30,690 nt of DNA from Thermoleophilaceae bacterium (lineage in GTDB: Bacteria; Actinomycetota; Thermoleophilia; Solirubrobacterales; JACPNS01): the NCBI GenBank assembly GCA_016463365.1, contig JAEMRJ010000015.1, positions 1-30,690 on the forward strand, written 5' to 3'. The notes under the pieces are model-generated. The model worked only from the letters and a program-made list of their open reading frames with translations. It ran no database searches and was not told the origin of the DNA. Below are positions 14,488-21,832 of this stretch, piece by piece. The translations under genes and the position numbers were made by a program. How positions within the stretch are numbered: the first letter of the stretch is position 1; the number at the start of each line of letters is the position of its first letter.

Positions 14488-17340
14488 GTGAATTTCGTAC
14501 TCGGAAACCGTGCATCGGGCAATCGCACGATTCTTACGCTCACAAAACTTGTACTGGCAGCTCTGCTCATCGCAGCTGCCGTCCTCTTGCAACTTGCTGC
14601 TTTCAGCGCGCCGGCAGAGGCCGCCAAGAAGAAGAAGCCGTCCGCAACGCCGGCTCCGCAGAACTGCACCCAGGCCGTCAACGCCGTCAACTCCGCACTC
14701 CGCGCGCGTGCCGTTCCGCGCTACCGGCTGAAGACCGCAAAGACCTCCCGCGCGAAGAAGCGCGCCAAGAAGTCGGTCAAGAAGGCTGACAAGCGCGTCA
14801 ACGCCGCTCGCGCCGCGCTGAAGGTGCAGTGCCAGGGCGCCGGCACGACTTCCGCGCTGGATGCAAAATGCTCGATCACCTTCACCCAGCTCGACAAGCT
14901 GATCGGTCTTGAGTACGACCGAAAGATGCAGCTGCGCAAGATCAAGGGCAACTCGAAGAGGGCGAAGCAGCGCAAGAAGGTTCTGCGCAAGCGCATCAAG
15001 ATGCTCGGTTACCAGATCAAGGTCCAGAACACGACGTTTTCCAAGGCCTGCGACAAGACCGGCAGCGGCGGTGGATCCGGCTCTGGCGACATCGACCTGC
15101 CCGCATTCACTTCGGCGCCCGGCAACGTGACGATCACCGGTCCGAGCACCACCGACGACTCCACACCGACCTTCACGATCACCCCGCCCGAGGGCGAGAC
15201 CAGTGGCCACATCGAGTGCAAGATCGACGCGGGCGGCTACGTCACGGTGACTTCGCCGTGGACCACGCCGACGCTCGCCGACGGAACCCACACAATCACC
15301 TGTCGATATGTCGACGAAGTCGGCAATGCCGGCGACCCGACAACCGTGACCGTCACGATCGACGCAACGCCGCCGAGCAGCGGCCCGACCATCACGGTCC
15401 CCGGTACGGGCAACGGCGGAGCGACCAACGCCGAGACGCCGACCGTCGAGGTCACCCCGCCGGCCGGCGAGAGCGGCGGCTACACCGAGTGCAAGATTTC
15501 GGGAAGCGGCTACAACGGCGAGTTCGCGGACTTCACGATCGTGGACGCGCAGTGGATCCTCCCGATGCTCACCGAGGGCACCTACACGATCACCTGCCAC
15601 TACGTCGACAAGGCCGGCAACGTCGGTCCGAACACGACCTACACGCTGACGATCGACCGCACCGCTCCGGGCGCGCCGACGATCGCCGGTCCGGCCAGCC
15701 CGACAATGGACGACACGCCCACCTTCGACATCACCCGCGCTGAGCCCGGCGGACGCCTCGGATGCGCCGTCGATGGTGTTCAGGCATGGGGTGTCTCAAG
15801 CCCGCTCACCACTGAGCCGCTGACTGAAGGGACGCACCTCTTCCAGTGCGCGCAGATCGATGACGCCGGCAACCTCAGCCCGATCGCCGAGCTGACAATC
15901 GTGATCGACACGACGCCCCCCGGCGCCGTCACGATCAGCGGCCCCGGCGGCGCGACCAGCGATTCAACGCCTTCCTTCAATCTCTCTGGCGCTGGCCAGG
16001 GCGACACGTACGAGTGCAAGACCGGCGACGGACCGTTCGCCACGACCACCAGCGTCTACACGACGACTGCGCTCGCCGAAGGAACTCACGACGTGACCTG
16101 CCACCTGGTCGACGCTGCTGGCAACGTCGGCCCCGATCAGACGGCGAGTGTCACAGTCGACACCGCCGCTCCGGGCTCGGTCACGATCACCGGACCGGCC
16201 AACACGAGCGACACAACGCCGACCGTCACGATCACGACTTCCGCGACCGGCGGCAGCGTCGAGTGCAAGATCGACAACGGATCGTTCAACACGGTCACTT
16301 CCCCGTGGACACTGCCGGAGCTTGCTGAGGGATCGCACACTGTCACCTGCCATTACGTCTCTGGTACCGGCGTGAACGGACCGGACAGCAGCTACACAGT
16401 CGTGATCGACACGACCGCCCCGAGCGCGCTCACGATCACCGGGCCGAGCGGCCTGATCAACGACAACACCCCGACCTACGCCCTGACCGGCGGCAACGGC
16501 GGGACCCTCCAGTGCAAGGTTGACGGCGCGGACTACGCCAACGTCGCCAGCCCGTACACGACGGCTCCGCTCAGCGAAGGCGCCCACACGATCAGCTGTC
16601 GAGCTGTTGACGCTGCCGGAAACTCAACCGCCGTGGTCAGCAGGTCGGTCACGGTCGACACGACCGTCCCGACAATCACGATCGCCGACGGCCCGCTGCG
16701 CTGGGACGGCAAGCACGACTTCACGATCAGCTCGTCCGAAGCGGGCACGACTTACCAGTGCAAGGTCGACAGCGGTGCCTACGCCGCCGTGACCTCGCCG
16801 TACACGACGGCTGCGCTCGCCAACGGCAGTCACACATTCACCTGCATCGGCACCGACGCCGCTGGCAACGCGAGCTCGCCGGTGGTCAAGAACTTCGGCG
16901 TCTTCCAGGAGGTTCTCGCCTCCAAGACGGTCGGATTCCAGTGGGGCCTGGTCTGCACGGGAAGCAGTTCGCTGAACTCGCTGCTCGGTTGCCCCGACAA
17001 CGGCCTGACGATCAACATTCCGGCGAACCCGAACGGCATCACCGGCAACTACGCGGTCGACCTCAACGGTCAGATCAAGGGCCTCGCAAGCACGGTCGGT
17101 GTCGGAAGCACGTACACGATGAACATCATCGTTGACGGCAACGCCGTGGCCAGCGACTCGGTGACCGTCTGGCTCGACATCTTCGGCGTCTTCCGTGCCG
17201 ACCTCAGTGCGGTGAAGAACAACCTGACGCTCTCGGCAGCGTCCGGCCACACGATCCAGCTGAGTCTGAAGTCGAGCTCAGTCCTGAGCGTGCTGCCCTC
17301 GGTCAGCAGCAGCACTCTCAGCGCTTCGATCCACCACTAG
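14488..17340 (+). CDS. Exported polycationic protein with seven Cys-paired Ig-like repeats
   Basis: 950 residues. A signal peptide (hydrophobic stretch about 18-37, ending APAEAA) is followed by an extremely Lys/Arg-rich helical region (about 45-190; KKRAKKSVKKADKR, KRAKQRKKVLRKRIK) and a GSGGGSGSG linker. Seven Ig-like repeats of 80-95 residues follow (about 210-806), most with an ECK or QCK cysteine and a second Cys in a THTITC-type strand. A unique C-terminal domain follows (about 807-950; two Cys, then Ser-rich). No sorting signal is seen. The basic arm could bind cell-wall polyanions or DNA, which is inference. GTG 14488 follows AAAGGATTGG. Confidence 0.85.
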   Translation: MNFVLGNRASGNRTILTLTKLVLAALLIAAAVLLQLAAFSAPAEAAKKKKPSATPAPQNCTQAVNAVNSALRARAVPRYRLKTAKTSRAKKRAKKSVKKADKRVNAARAALKVQCQGAGTTSALDAKCSITFTQLDKLIGLEYDRKMQLRKIKGNSKRAKQRKKVLRKRIKMLGYQIKVQNTTFSKACDKTGSGGGSGSGDIDLPAFTSAPGNVTITGPSTTDDSTPTFTITPPEGETSGHIECKIDAGGYVTVTSPWTTPTLADGTHTITCRYVDEVGNAGDPTTVTVTIDATPPSSGPTITVPGTGNGGATNAETPTVEVTPPAGESGGYTECKISGSGYNGEFADFTIVDAQWILPMLTEGTYTITCHYVDKAGNVGPNTTYTLTIDRTAPGAPTIAGPASPTMDDTPTFDITRAEPGGRLGCAVDGVQAWGVSSPLTTEPLTEGTHLFQCAQIDDAGNLSPIAELTIVIDTTPPGAVTISGPGGATSDSTPSFNLSGAGQGDTYECKTGDGPFATTTSVYTTTALAEGTHDVTCHLVDAAGNVGPDQTASVTVDTAAPGSVTITGPANTSDTTPTVTITTSATGGSVECKIDNGSFNTVTSPWTLPELAEGSHTVTCHYVSGTGVNGPDSSYTVVIDTTAPSALTITGPSGLINDNTPTYALTGGNGGTLQCKVDGADYANVASPYTTAPLSEGAHTISCRAVDAAGNSTAVVSRSVTVDTTVPTITIADGPLRWDGKHDFTISSSEAGTTYQCKVDSGAYAAVTSPYTTAALANGSHTFTCIGTDAAGNASSPVVKNFGVFQEVLASKTVGFQWGLVCTGSSSLNSLLGCPDNGLTINIPANPNGITGNYAVDLNGQIKGLASTVGVGSTYTMNIIVDGNAVASDSVTVWLDIFGVFRADLSAVKNNLTLSAASGHTIQLSLKSSSVLSVLPSVSSSTLSASIHH
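15117..16905 (+). repeat. Seven tandem Ig-like coding repeats
   Basis: Each unit runs from a TITGP-like strand through TPTxxIT, a xECKxDxxx(F/Y) segment, SPWTT or SPYTT, an L(A/T/S)EGxHTxTC strand and AGNxGP to a TIDxTxP linker. Boundaries are roughly at 15117, 15387, 15675, 15927, 16179, 16428 and 16671. Unit 2 is longest and unit 3 lacks the ECK form (GCAVDG). The seventh ends without the TIDTTPP linker. Confidence 0.8.
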
Positions 17341-17366
17341 GACTGGTCGAAAACTCTCGGCAGATC

Positions 17367-17394
17367 CGCGGCCGGGGCGAAAGCTCCGGCCGCG
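17367..17394 (+). terminator. Terminator after the second Ig-like gene
   Basis: A nearly perfect stem (CGCGGCCGG with CCGGCCGCG, then a G-T and two G-C pairs) is capped by a GAAA tetraloop. It begins 27 nt after the stop and is followed by ATCTCTTTAAG rather than a pure U-tract. The next gene's -10 box lies directly behind it. Confidence 0.7.
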
Positions 17395-17401
17395 ATCTCT
17401 T

Positions 17402-17407
17402 TAAGCT
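17402..17407 (+). promoter_or_regulatory. Putative -10 box of the HTH gene (leaderless)
   Basis: TAAGCT, 6 nt before GTG 17414. Confidence 0.45.
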
Positions 17408-17413
17408 CGACGG

Positions 17414-18049
17414 GTGCCTGTGACCGAAGAAGACCGGGAGCTGATGCTCAATGGGTTGTTGGGCCTGCGGCGGGTTCGAGTACTGCTGCCCGGCAATCAG
17501 GATGTGGAACGCGGGATCGAAGGTATTCAGATCGCGCTGGGTGATGCGGTGCCGCAGCGCACCGCGGCGCGGGCGCTCGGCGTGACCCACCCCGAAGTCT
17601 CGAAACTGATCTCGTCGAAGCAGCTGACGACGATCGACAACTCAAAGGGCCGGGCGCAGGTTTCTGTTGCCTCGTTGCTCGAGTTGATCGAGGCCGGCGG
17701 CGGCACGCATGCCGTGGTCGAGATCAAGGAGAAGCGCCGCGAGAAGCTGGCCGCCGCGATCCCGCAGGGCAAGCGTGATCTTGAGCAGATCATGGAGATG
17801 CGTGCCCTGGCGTTTCATCGCGCGATGGCGCGCAACCTGGACCGGGCCACCTGCGACCGCGCCAGCGAAGTTCTCGAGGAGCAACGCGCCGCGGGTGCGA
17901 TCACCGATGAGCAGGCCGAAGAATGGGAGGCCCTGCTCGATCGGCCCGTCAGCGACGTCGCGGCGAAGATGGTCGACTACTCACCGGCCGGCGTGGAGCT
18001 GCGCAAGTCATCCCCCTTCAACGCCATGGGCCACCGTGGCGCGGACTAG
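17414..18049 (+). CDS. Putative helix-turn-helix DNA-binding protein
   Basis: 211 residues, no family recognised. Residues about 51-75 (QRTAARALGVTHPEVSKLIS) read as a helix-turn-helix. It is followed by KQLTTIDNSKGRAQVSVASLLELIEAG broken over a likely wing, a layout like phage or antitoxin-type regulators that combine HTH and wing. The C-terminal half is helical and charged (RREKLAAAIPQGKRDLEQIMEMR; DRASEVLEEQRAAGAITDEQAEEWEALLD in two helices). No toxin partner lies next to it. The TAG stop shares the palindrome CTAG with the convergent acyl-CoA dehydrogenase stop. Confidence 0.7.
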   Translation: MPVTEEDRELMLNGLLGLRRVRVLLPGNQDVERGIEGIQIALGDAVPQRTAARALGVTHPEVSKLISSKQLTTIDNSKGRAQVSVASLLELIEAGGGTHAVVEIKEKRREKLAAAIPQGKRDLEQIMEMRALAFHRAMARNLDRATCDRASEVLEEQRAAGAITDEQAEEWEALLDRPVSDVAAKMVDYSPAGVELRKSSPFNAMGHRGAD

Positions 18050-19260
18050 ATCCCGAGCGATTTGCCGAGGATCTCTTTCATGATTTCGTCGGTGCCGCCG
18101 CCGATCGGCCCCAGGCGCGCGTCGCGCAGGGCACGCTCGATCTTGTACTCCTTCATGTAGCCCCAGCCGCCGTGGATCTGCAGACATTCGTCGCAGATCT
18201 TCACCAGCAATGACTGCGTGAAGAGCTTGGCCATGGTCACCTCGGAGAGTGGCTGCTTGCCCTCGATGAACAGACGCAACGCGTTGTAGGTGATTGCGCG
18301 AGCGGCCTCGATCTGCGTCGCCATGTCGGCGAACTTGTGGCGGATGACCTGGAAGTTGCTGATCGGCCGGCCGAAGGCGTTGCGCTCGTGTGCGTAGTCG
18401 ATGGTCTGCTGGTAGACGAGCTTCATCGCGCCGACTGCGCCGAGAGCCATCATCAGCCGCTCCCACTGGAAGTTGGCCATGATCATGTAGAAGCCCTCGT
18501 TCTCGGTGCCGAGCAGGTTCTCTTCCGGGACGAAGACATCTTCGTACGAGATCTCGGCGGTGTCCGACGCGTGCCAGCCGAGCTTCTCGAGCGGGTTTGA
18601 GCTGACGCCCTCGCCGCGTTCGACGATGAAGAAGCTCATGCCGTGGTGGCCACCGTCCTGCGTGGTCTTGGCGGCGGTGACGATCGTGTGGGCGCGGATG
18701 CCGTTGGTGATGAAGACTTTCGAGCCGTTGAGCATGTATCCGCCGTCGACCTTGTCGGCCCTGGTGGAGATGCTCGCGACGTCACTGCCGGCGCCGGGCT
18801 CGGTGATCGCAAGCGCGGCGATCTTGTCTCCGGTGATGCCGGGGGCGAGGTATTTCTGCTTCTGCTCGGGCGTGCCGAACTTCCAGATCGGGGTGAGCGC
18901 GATTCCCGCGTGTGCCCACAGCCCGGCGGCGACTCCGCCGCTTCCGCAGGCCGGGAGCTCTTCGAGCAGGATCGAATCGGCGAGGTAGCCGTCGGACGCG
19001 TTGTCCGGGCCGCCGGCGCACGATCCGCCGTATTCCTCTTCGAACTTCAGCCCCAGGTAGCCCTGGCTTGCGACCTGCTTGAAGACGTCATCGGGGAAGT
19101 GCTTTGAGTCTTCCCATTCGTCGGCATGGGGCAGCAGGTTTGTAGTGACCCAACCGTTCACCGAGTCCCTGAAGTCCTCGAGTTCTTCCGTGTAGGGCGG
19201 AGTGATGTCCTTGGCCATCCCCCGCGGGCGCGTCGCACCGCGCATGCTTGAAGCTTCCAT
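18046..19260 (-). CDS. Acyl-CoA dehydrogenase
   Basis: 404 residues, a FAD flavoenzyme that oxidises acyl-CoA thioesters at the alpha-beta bond and passes electrons to ETF. Family blocks are clear: AITEPGAGSDVASI (FAD contact), the C-terminal helices AHERNAFGRPISNFQVIRHK, QIHGGWGYMKEYKIER and IGGGTDEIMKEIL. The usual catalytic Glu of the YEGT motif is Gly here (GGGT), so the base may come from an earlier helix, as in isovaleryl- or long-chain enzymes (candidate Glu in QIEAARAITYNA). ATG 19260 is preferred because TATGGT lies 6 nt upstream; ATG 19218 is the alternative. Confidence 0.92.
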   Translation of the reverse strand: MEASSMRGATRPRGMAKDITPPYTEELEDFRDSVNGWVTTNLLPHADEWEDSKHFPDDVFKQVASQGYLGLKFEEEYGGSCAGGPDNASDGYLADSILLEELPACGSGGVAAGLWAHAGIALTPIWKFGTPEQKQKYLAPGITGDKIAALAITEPGAGSDVASISTRADKVDGGYMLNGSKVFITNGIRAHTIVTAAKTTQDGGHHGMSFFIVERGEGVSSNPLEKLGWHASDTAEISYEDVFVPEENLLGTENEGFYMIMANFQWERLMMALGAVGAMKLVYQQTIDYAHERNAFGRPISNFQVIRHKFADMATQIEAARAITYNALRLFIEGKQPLSEVTMAKLFTQSLLVKICDECLQIHGGWGYMKEYKIERALRDARLGPIGGGTDEIMKEILGKSLGI

Positions 19261-19266
19261 ACCCGC

Positions 19267-19272
19267 ACCATA
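19267..19272 (-). promoter_or_regulatory. Putative -10 box of the acyl-CoA dehydrogenase gene (leaderless)
   Basis: TATGGT on the minus strand, 6 nt before ATG 19260. The left REP palindrome begins about 50 bases upstream of it. Confidence 0.45.
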
Positions 19273-19322
19273 TTCGATCCCACGTACCGATCGGTGAATT
19301 CCCACCCCCCAAGCCGCATTCT

Positions 19323-19370
19323 GCTGCAAGGTTGCAGCTTTGCAGCGCTGCAAAGCTGCAACCTTGCAGC
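19323..19370. repeat. Left REP-type palindrome, perfect 48 nt
   Basis: Two 24-nt arms (19323-19346 and 19347-19370) are exact reverse complements with no spacer, built from the core GCTGCAA...TTGCAGC. It is followed after six bases by TGGCTTAG (19377-19384). The right copy at 20185-20236 has the same sequence bar one base and the same TGGCTTAG at the same distance. Confidence 0.9.
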
Positions 19371-19440
19371 GGGAAATGGCTTAGGTATGCGTTGGGGCAA
19401 AAAAGTTTTCGCTGCAGGGGGGGGTAACGGCTGTGGCTCA

Positions 19441-19462
19441 GACCCTTAACTAGTTATGGGTC
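19441..19462. promoter_or_regulatory. Dyad over the transposase start codon
   Basis: A 22-nt near-perfect palindrome with one mismatched pair, centred on TAACTAGTTA and flanked by GACCC and GGGTC. The ATG at 19456 lies within it. As RNA it would hide the start codon in a hairpin; as DNA it could be an operator. A run of eight Gs (19417-19424) lies 16 nt upstream. Confidence 0.5.
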
Positions 19463-20172
19463 GAAATCGAAAGCCAAGACGGAAGGGCGTGCTGCTTCCA
19501 GAAGAGACGAAGTACTTCACAGATCGCGTGTTTCATGTCTGGGGCCGGGCAATCGATGACATGCATACTTTTCCCGAGCGCCGTGACAAGGCCGAGTTCC
19601 TCGATCGGATTGAACGTCACATGTCGCCACGGGAGATCCGTGACTCCACGCGTCGGCCCTACCGCAAGCTGACCGAAAAGGCAGAGGTGATCGCGTTCTG
19701 CATCCTCGACAATCACTACCACCTGCTGATCCTCCAGAAGCAGGAAGGCGGCGTGATCGAACTGATGCGGGCGCTTCTCACTTCATATGGCCGCTATTTC
19801 AACGACACACATGGCAGACGAGCGCAGATTTTCGAGTCGCCGTACTCAGCGCGTCCCGCCGAGGATCACGACGACGTTCGCTCGCTGATCGGATACATCC
19901 ACGGAAACCACGAGGTGATCGGACCCGACTACGAGTTCTGCAGTCATCGCGAGTACGTGGGCGATCGAAACAGCGACTGGGTCGCGAGTGGCCTGGGGCT
20001 CCTCCTCTTCAGCTCGATCGACGGGTACCGGGTCTTCGCTTTCACAGAGTGGGAGGCTTCGCGAAAGCGCAAGCGGGATCACCGCGAAGCCAACCCGCTC
20101 CCGGCTCGAAGGCACCTGAAGCGCGGTCGCGGCGGCCACCTGCCATCCCCACAGAATCCCGATTCAGCTTGA
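19456..20172 (+). CDS. REP-associated tyrosine transposase (RAYT, IS200-like Y1)
   Basis: A 238-residue HUH single-strand DNA transposase. It carries the metal-binding HxH pair H87/H89 (DNHYHLLI) and the nucleophile candidate Y147 (LIGYIHGNHEV). The N-terminal VFHVWGRAID strand and the MRALLTSYGRYFNDTHGRRAQIFES block, read in two parts, are typical of TnpA-REP proteins. RAYTs cut and join REP hairpins and are usually single-copy. The C-terminal 35 residues are Arg/Lys-rich. No Shine-Dalgarno is visible; ATG 19456 sits in a dyad. Catalytic residues are intact, so the protein may be active. Confidence 0.87.
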   Translation: MGRNRKPRRKGVLLPEETKYFTDRVFHVWGRAIDDMHTFPERRDKAEFLDRIERHMSPREIRDSTRRPYRKLTEKAEVIAFCILDNHYHLLILQKQEGGVIELMRALLTSYGRYFNDTHGRRAQIFESPYSARPAEDHDDVRSLIGYIHGNHEVIGPDYEFCSHREYVGDRNSDWVASGLGLLLFSSIDGYRVFAFTEWEASRKRKRDHREANPLPARRHLKRGRGGHLPSPQNPDSA

Positions 20173-20184
20173 TCAAGGGCTTTG

Positions 20185-20236
20185 TTGCTGCAAGGTTGCA
20201 GCTATGCAGCGCTGCAAAGCTGCAACCTTGCAGCAA
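20185..20236. repeat. Right REP-type palindrome, 52 nt with one mismatch
   Basis: The two 24-nt arms (20187-20210 and 20211-20234) match the left copy except for A20204, which gives one A-A mismatch, and extend by TT/AA. It sits between the transposase stop (20172) and the convergent cyclase stop (20245), where it may also act as a bidirectional terminator. Confidence 0.88.
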
Positions 20237-20244
20237 AATCTGGC

Positions 20245-21813
20245 TTAGATGACGGGGGTGGCCAGTTGGGTTGGGTTGGGGCGGCCTCGGAGTAGGACTG
20301 AGTCGCCGAGGGTCCAGTGGTTGCGCTCGGCCTCGCGTGCCTGCGCGAGCGCTGCGCCGGAGGCCACGACTCCGCCGTCGACCGACTTGGCGATCTCGGT
20401 CAGCCGCGCGGCCTCGTTGACCGGGTCGCCGATCACCGTGTATTCGTGGCGTTCGGCCGACCCGACGTTGCCGGCGACCACGGATCCATACGAAACGCCG
20501 ATGCCGACGCCAACCTCTGGCAGCTCGCGCCGCAACGCTGCGGTCATCGCCCGCGCGGCAGCAAGTGCATCGCCTGCCGCGTCGTCCTGGGCGACCGGCG
20601 CGCCAAATATGCAGAGCGCCGCGTCGCCCTCGAACTTGTTCACCGATCCGTCGAAGCGACTGATCGCGTCGATCACCACGGCGAAAAAGCGGTTCAGCAT
20701 CTCGACCACCTCAGCTGCCGGACGCGAGGCTGCCATTTCAGTCGAGCCCACCACGTCGACAAAGATCACGGCCACGTCGCGCACTTCACCGCCAAGCTCG
20801 ATTCCGACCAGCAGCGCCTGCTCGGCGACATCTTCGCCGACATGCCGCCCGAACAGATCGCGCACGCGCTCACGTTCTCGCAGCCCGGCGACCATGTCGT
20901 TGAAGCCGCCCTGCAGCAGGCCCACCTCGGAGGCGTCAAACACGGGAACCTCAACCGAGAGATCACCCGCGGCGACACGCTCGATCCCGTGCTGAACCGA
21001 CTTGATCGGATCGGAGATCGAGCGCGAGACCATGAACATCGCCTGCACGCCGACGAACAGCGCCACGCTGCAGATCAGCATCGTCGACCATCGAAGCTGC
21101 TGGAAATTGTCGGGCAGGATGTTCAGCGTGATGCCGGCGACGATCAGCACGACGCCGAGCACAGGCGCGCCGGTGCTGATCGCCCAGGTCAGCATCACGC
21201 GTGTGGTCACGCCAGGCACGGCGACATGCTCGCGCGGACCGTCTTCGAGCGCCCGCCTGGCGACCTCGCGTACTGAGCGTTCGGCCAGCAGATAGGAAAA
21301 CGCGCAGGTTCCAAGTCCGGCAAAGATTCCGGCGATCGCAACCACAAGCCCCAGCCCGGGCTCAATCACCGCGTTCAAAGCAGTGAAGAGCACCACACCG
21401 ATGCCCCACAGCAGAAGCAGCCGGCGCAACAGGCGTGAAGGACCGAGCAGCGCAAGCTCCTGCTCATACGAGGTCGGAGGGCGATCTTCGAGCAGCCATC
21501 GCCGCACCGGGTTGATGTCGTGCAGGGTCTTGAGGCTCCCCGCAGTCACAGCAAACAGCAGGTAGATCGCGAGCAACGCCAGGTTGACCACGCGGACTTC
21601 CTGGTCGTTGCGGAGCTCCGGCACCGGGATCACCCAAGAGACAAGCCCGTACAGAATCACCACTCCCGCAAGGTTTGATCCGACCACACCGATCGTCAGA
21701 ACCGGTGCGGCGCGGGCGATGATCATGGCGCCGGAGCGGCGTTCGCCCTCGCGCTGCGCGCGCAACAGTGATCTGGTCAGCCGCGACGCCGCCCGCAGTC
21801 TCTCGTCTTCCAT
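20245..21813 (-). CDS. Six-helix HAMP class III adenylate cyclase
   Basis: 522 residues. Six hydrophobic helices (about residues 30-285) lead into a HAMP domain (SRSISDPIKSVQHGIERVAAGDLSVEVPV, read as two helices) and a C-terminal class III cyclase domain. Metal-binding D353 (FVDVVGST) and D397 (KFEGDAALC), adenine-specifying K393, and the transition-state N/R pair in GDPVNEAARL are present, so an active adenylate cyclase is expected. The architecture matches the mycobacterial Rv1318c/Rv3645 group. ATG 21813 follows TAGGGT by 8 nt. Its stop lies in the right flank of the REP element. The LOG gene ends 19 bases upstream. Confidence 0.92.
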   Translation of the reverse strand: MEDERLRAASRLTRSLLRAQREGERRSGAMIIARAAPVLTIGVVGSNLAGVVILYGLVSWVIPVPELRNDQEVRVVNLALLAIYLLFAVTAGSLKTLHDINPVRRWLLEDRPPTSYEQELALLGPSRLLRRLLLLWGIGVVLFTALNAVIEPGLGLVVAIAGIFAGLGTCAFSYLLAERSVREVARRALEDGPREHVAVPGVTTRVMLTWAISTGAPVLGVVLIVAGITLNILPDNFQQLRWSTMLICSVALFVGVQAMFMVSRSISDPIKSVQHGIERVAAGDLSVEVPVFDASEVGLLQGGFNDMVAGLRERERVRDLFGRHVGEDVAEQALLVGIELGGEVRDVAVIFVDVVGSTEMAASRPAAEVVEMLNRFFAVVIDAISRFDGSVNKFEGDAALCIFGAPVAQDDAAGDALAAARAMTAALRRELPEVGVGIGVSYGSVVAGNVGSAERHEYTVIGDPVNEAARLTEIAKSVDGGVVASGAALAQAREAERNHWTLGDSVLLRGRPNPTQLATPVI

Positions 21814-21821
21814 AGCTAGCG

Positions 21822-21827
21822 ACCCTA
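21822..21827 (-). promoter_or_regulatory. Putative -10 box of the cyclase gene (leaderless)
   Basis: TAGGGT on the minus strand, 8 nt before ATG 21813. It lies inside the 19-base gap after the LOG gene stop. Confidence 0.45.
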
Positions 21828-21832
21828 CAGGG

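Larger units (their letters stand above)
19323..20248 (+). mobile_element. REP/RAYT element: transposase gene between two REP palindromes
   Basis: A 926-base unit: the left palindrome plus TGGCTTAG, a RAYT gene, then the right palindrome plus TGGCTTAG. This matches the REPtron layout, in which a REP-associated tyrosine transposase acts on flanking REP hairpins. The palindromes face the same way, as direct repeats. The cyclase stop codon (20245-20247) lies inside the right-hand TGGCTTAG, so the element abuts or defines the 3' end of that gene. Confidence 0.8.

Noticed and set aside
17414..18049. Toxin-antitoxin pair centred on the HTH protein
   Set aside because: The neighbours are an Ig-repeat protein and an acyl-CoA dehydrogenase; no small toxin-like frame is adjacent.
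19323..20236. CRISPR-like repeats
   Set aside because: Only two copies, about 860 bases apart, with full dyad symmetry and a transposase between them; there is no array of spacers and no cas gene.
20317..21276. A 319-residue plus-strand open frame
   Set aside because: Antisense to the cyclase domain, which has all its catalytic residues.
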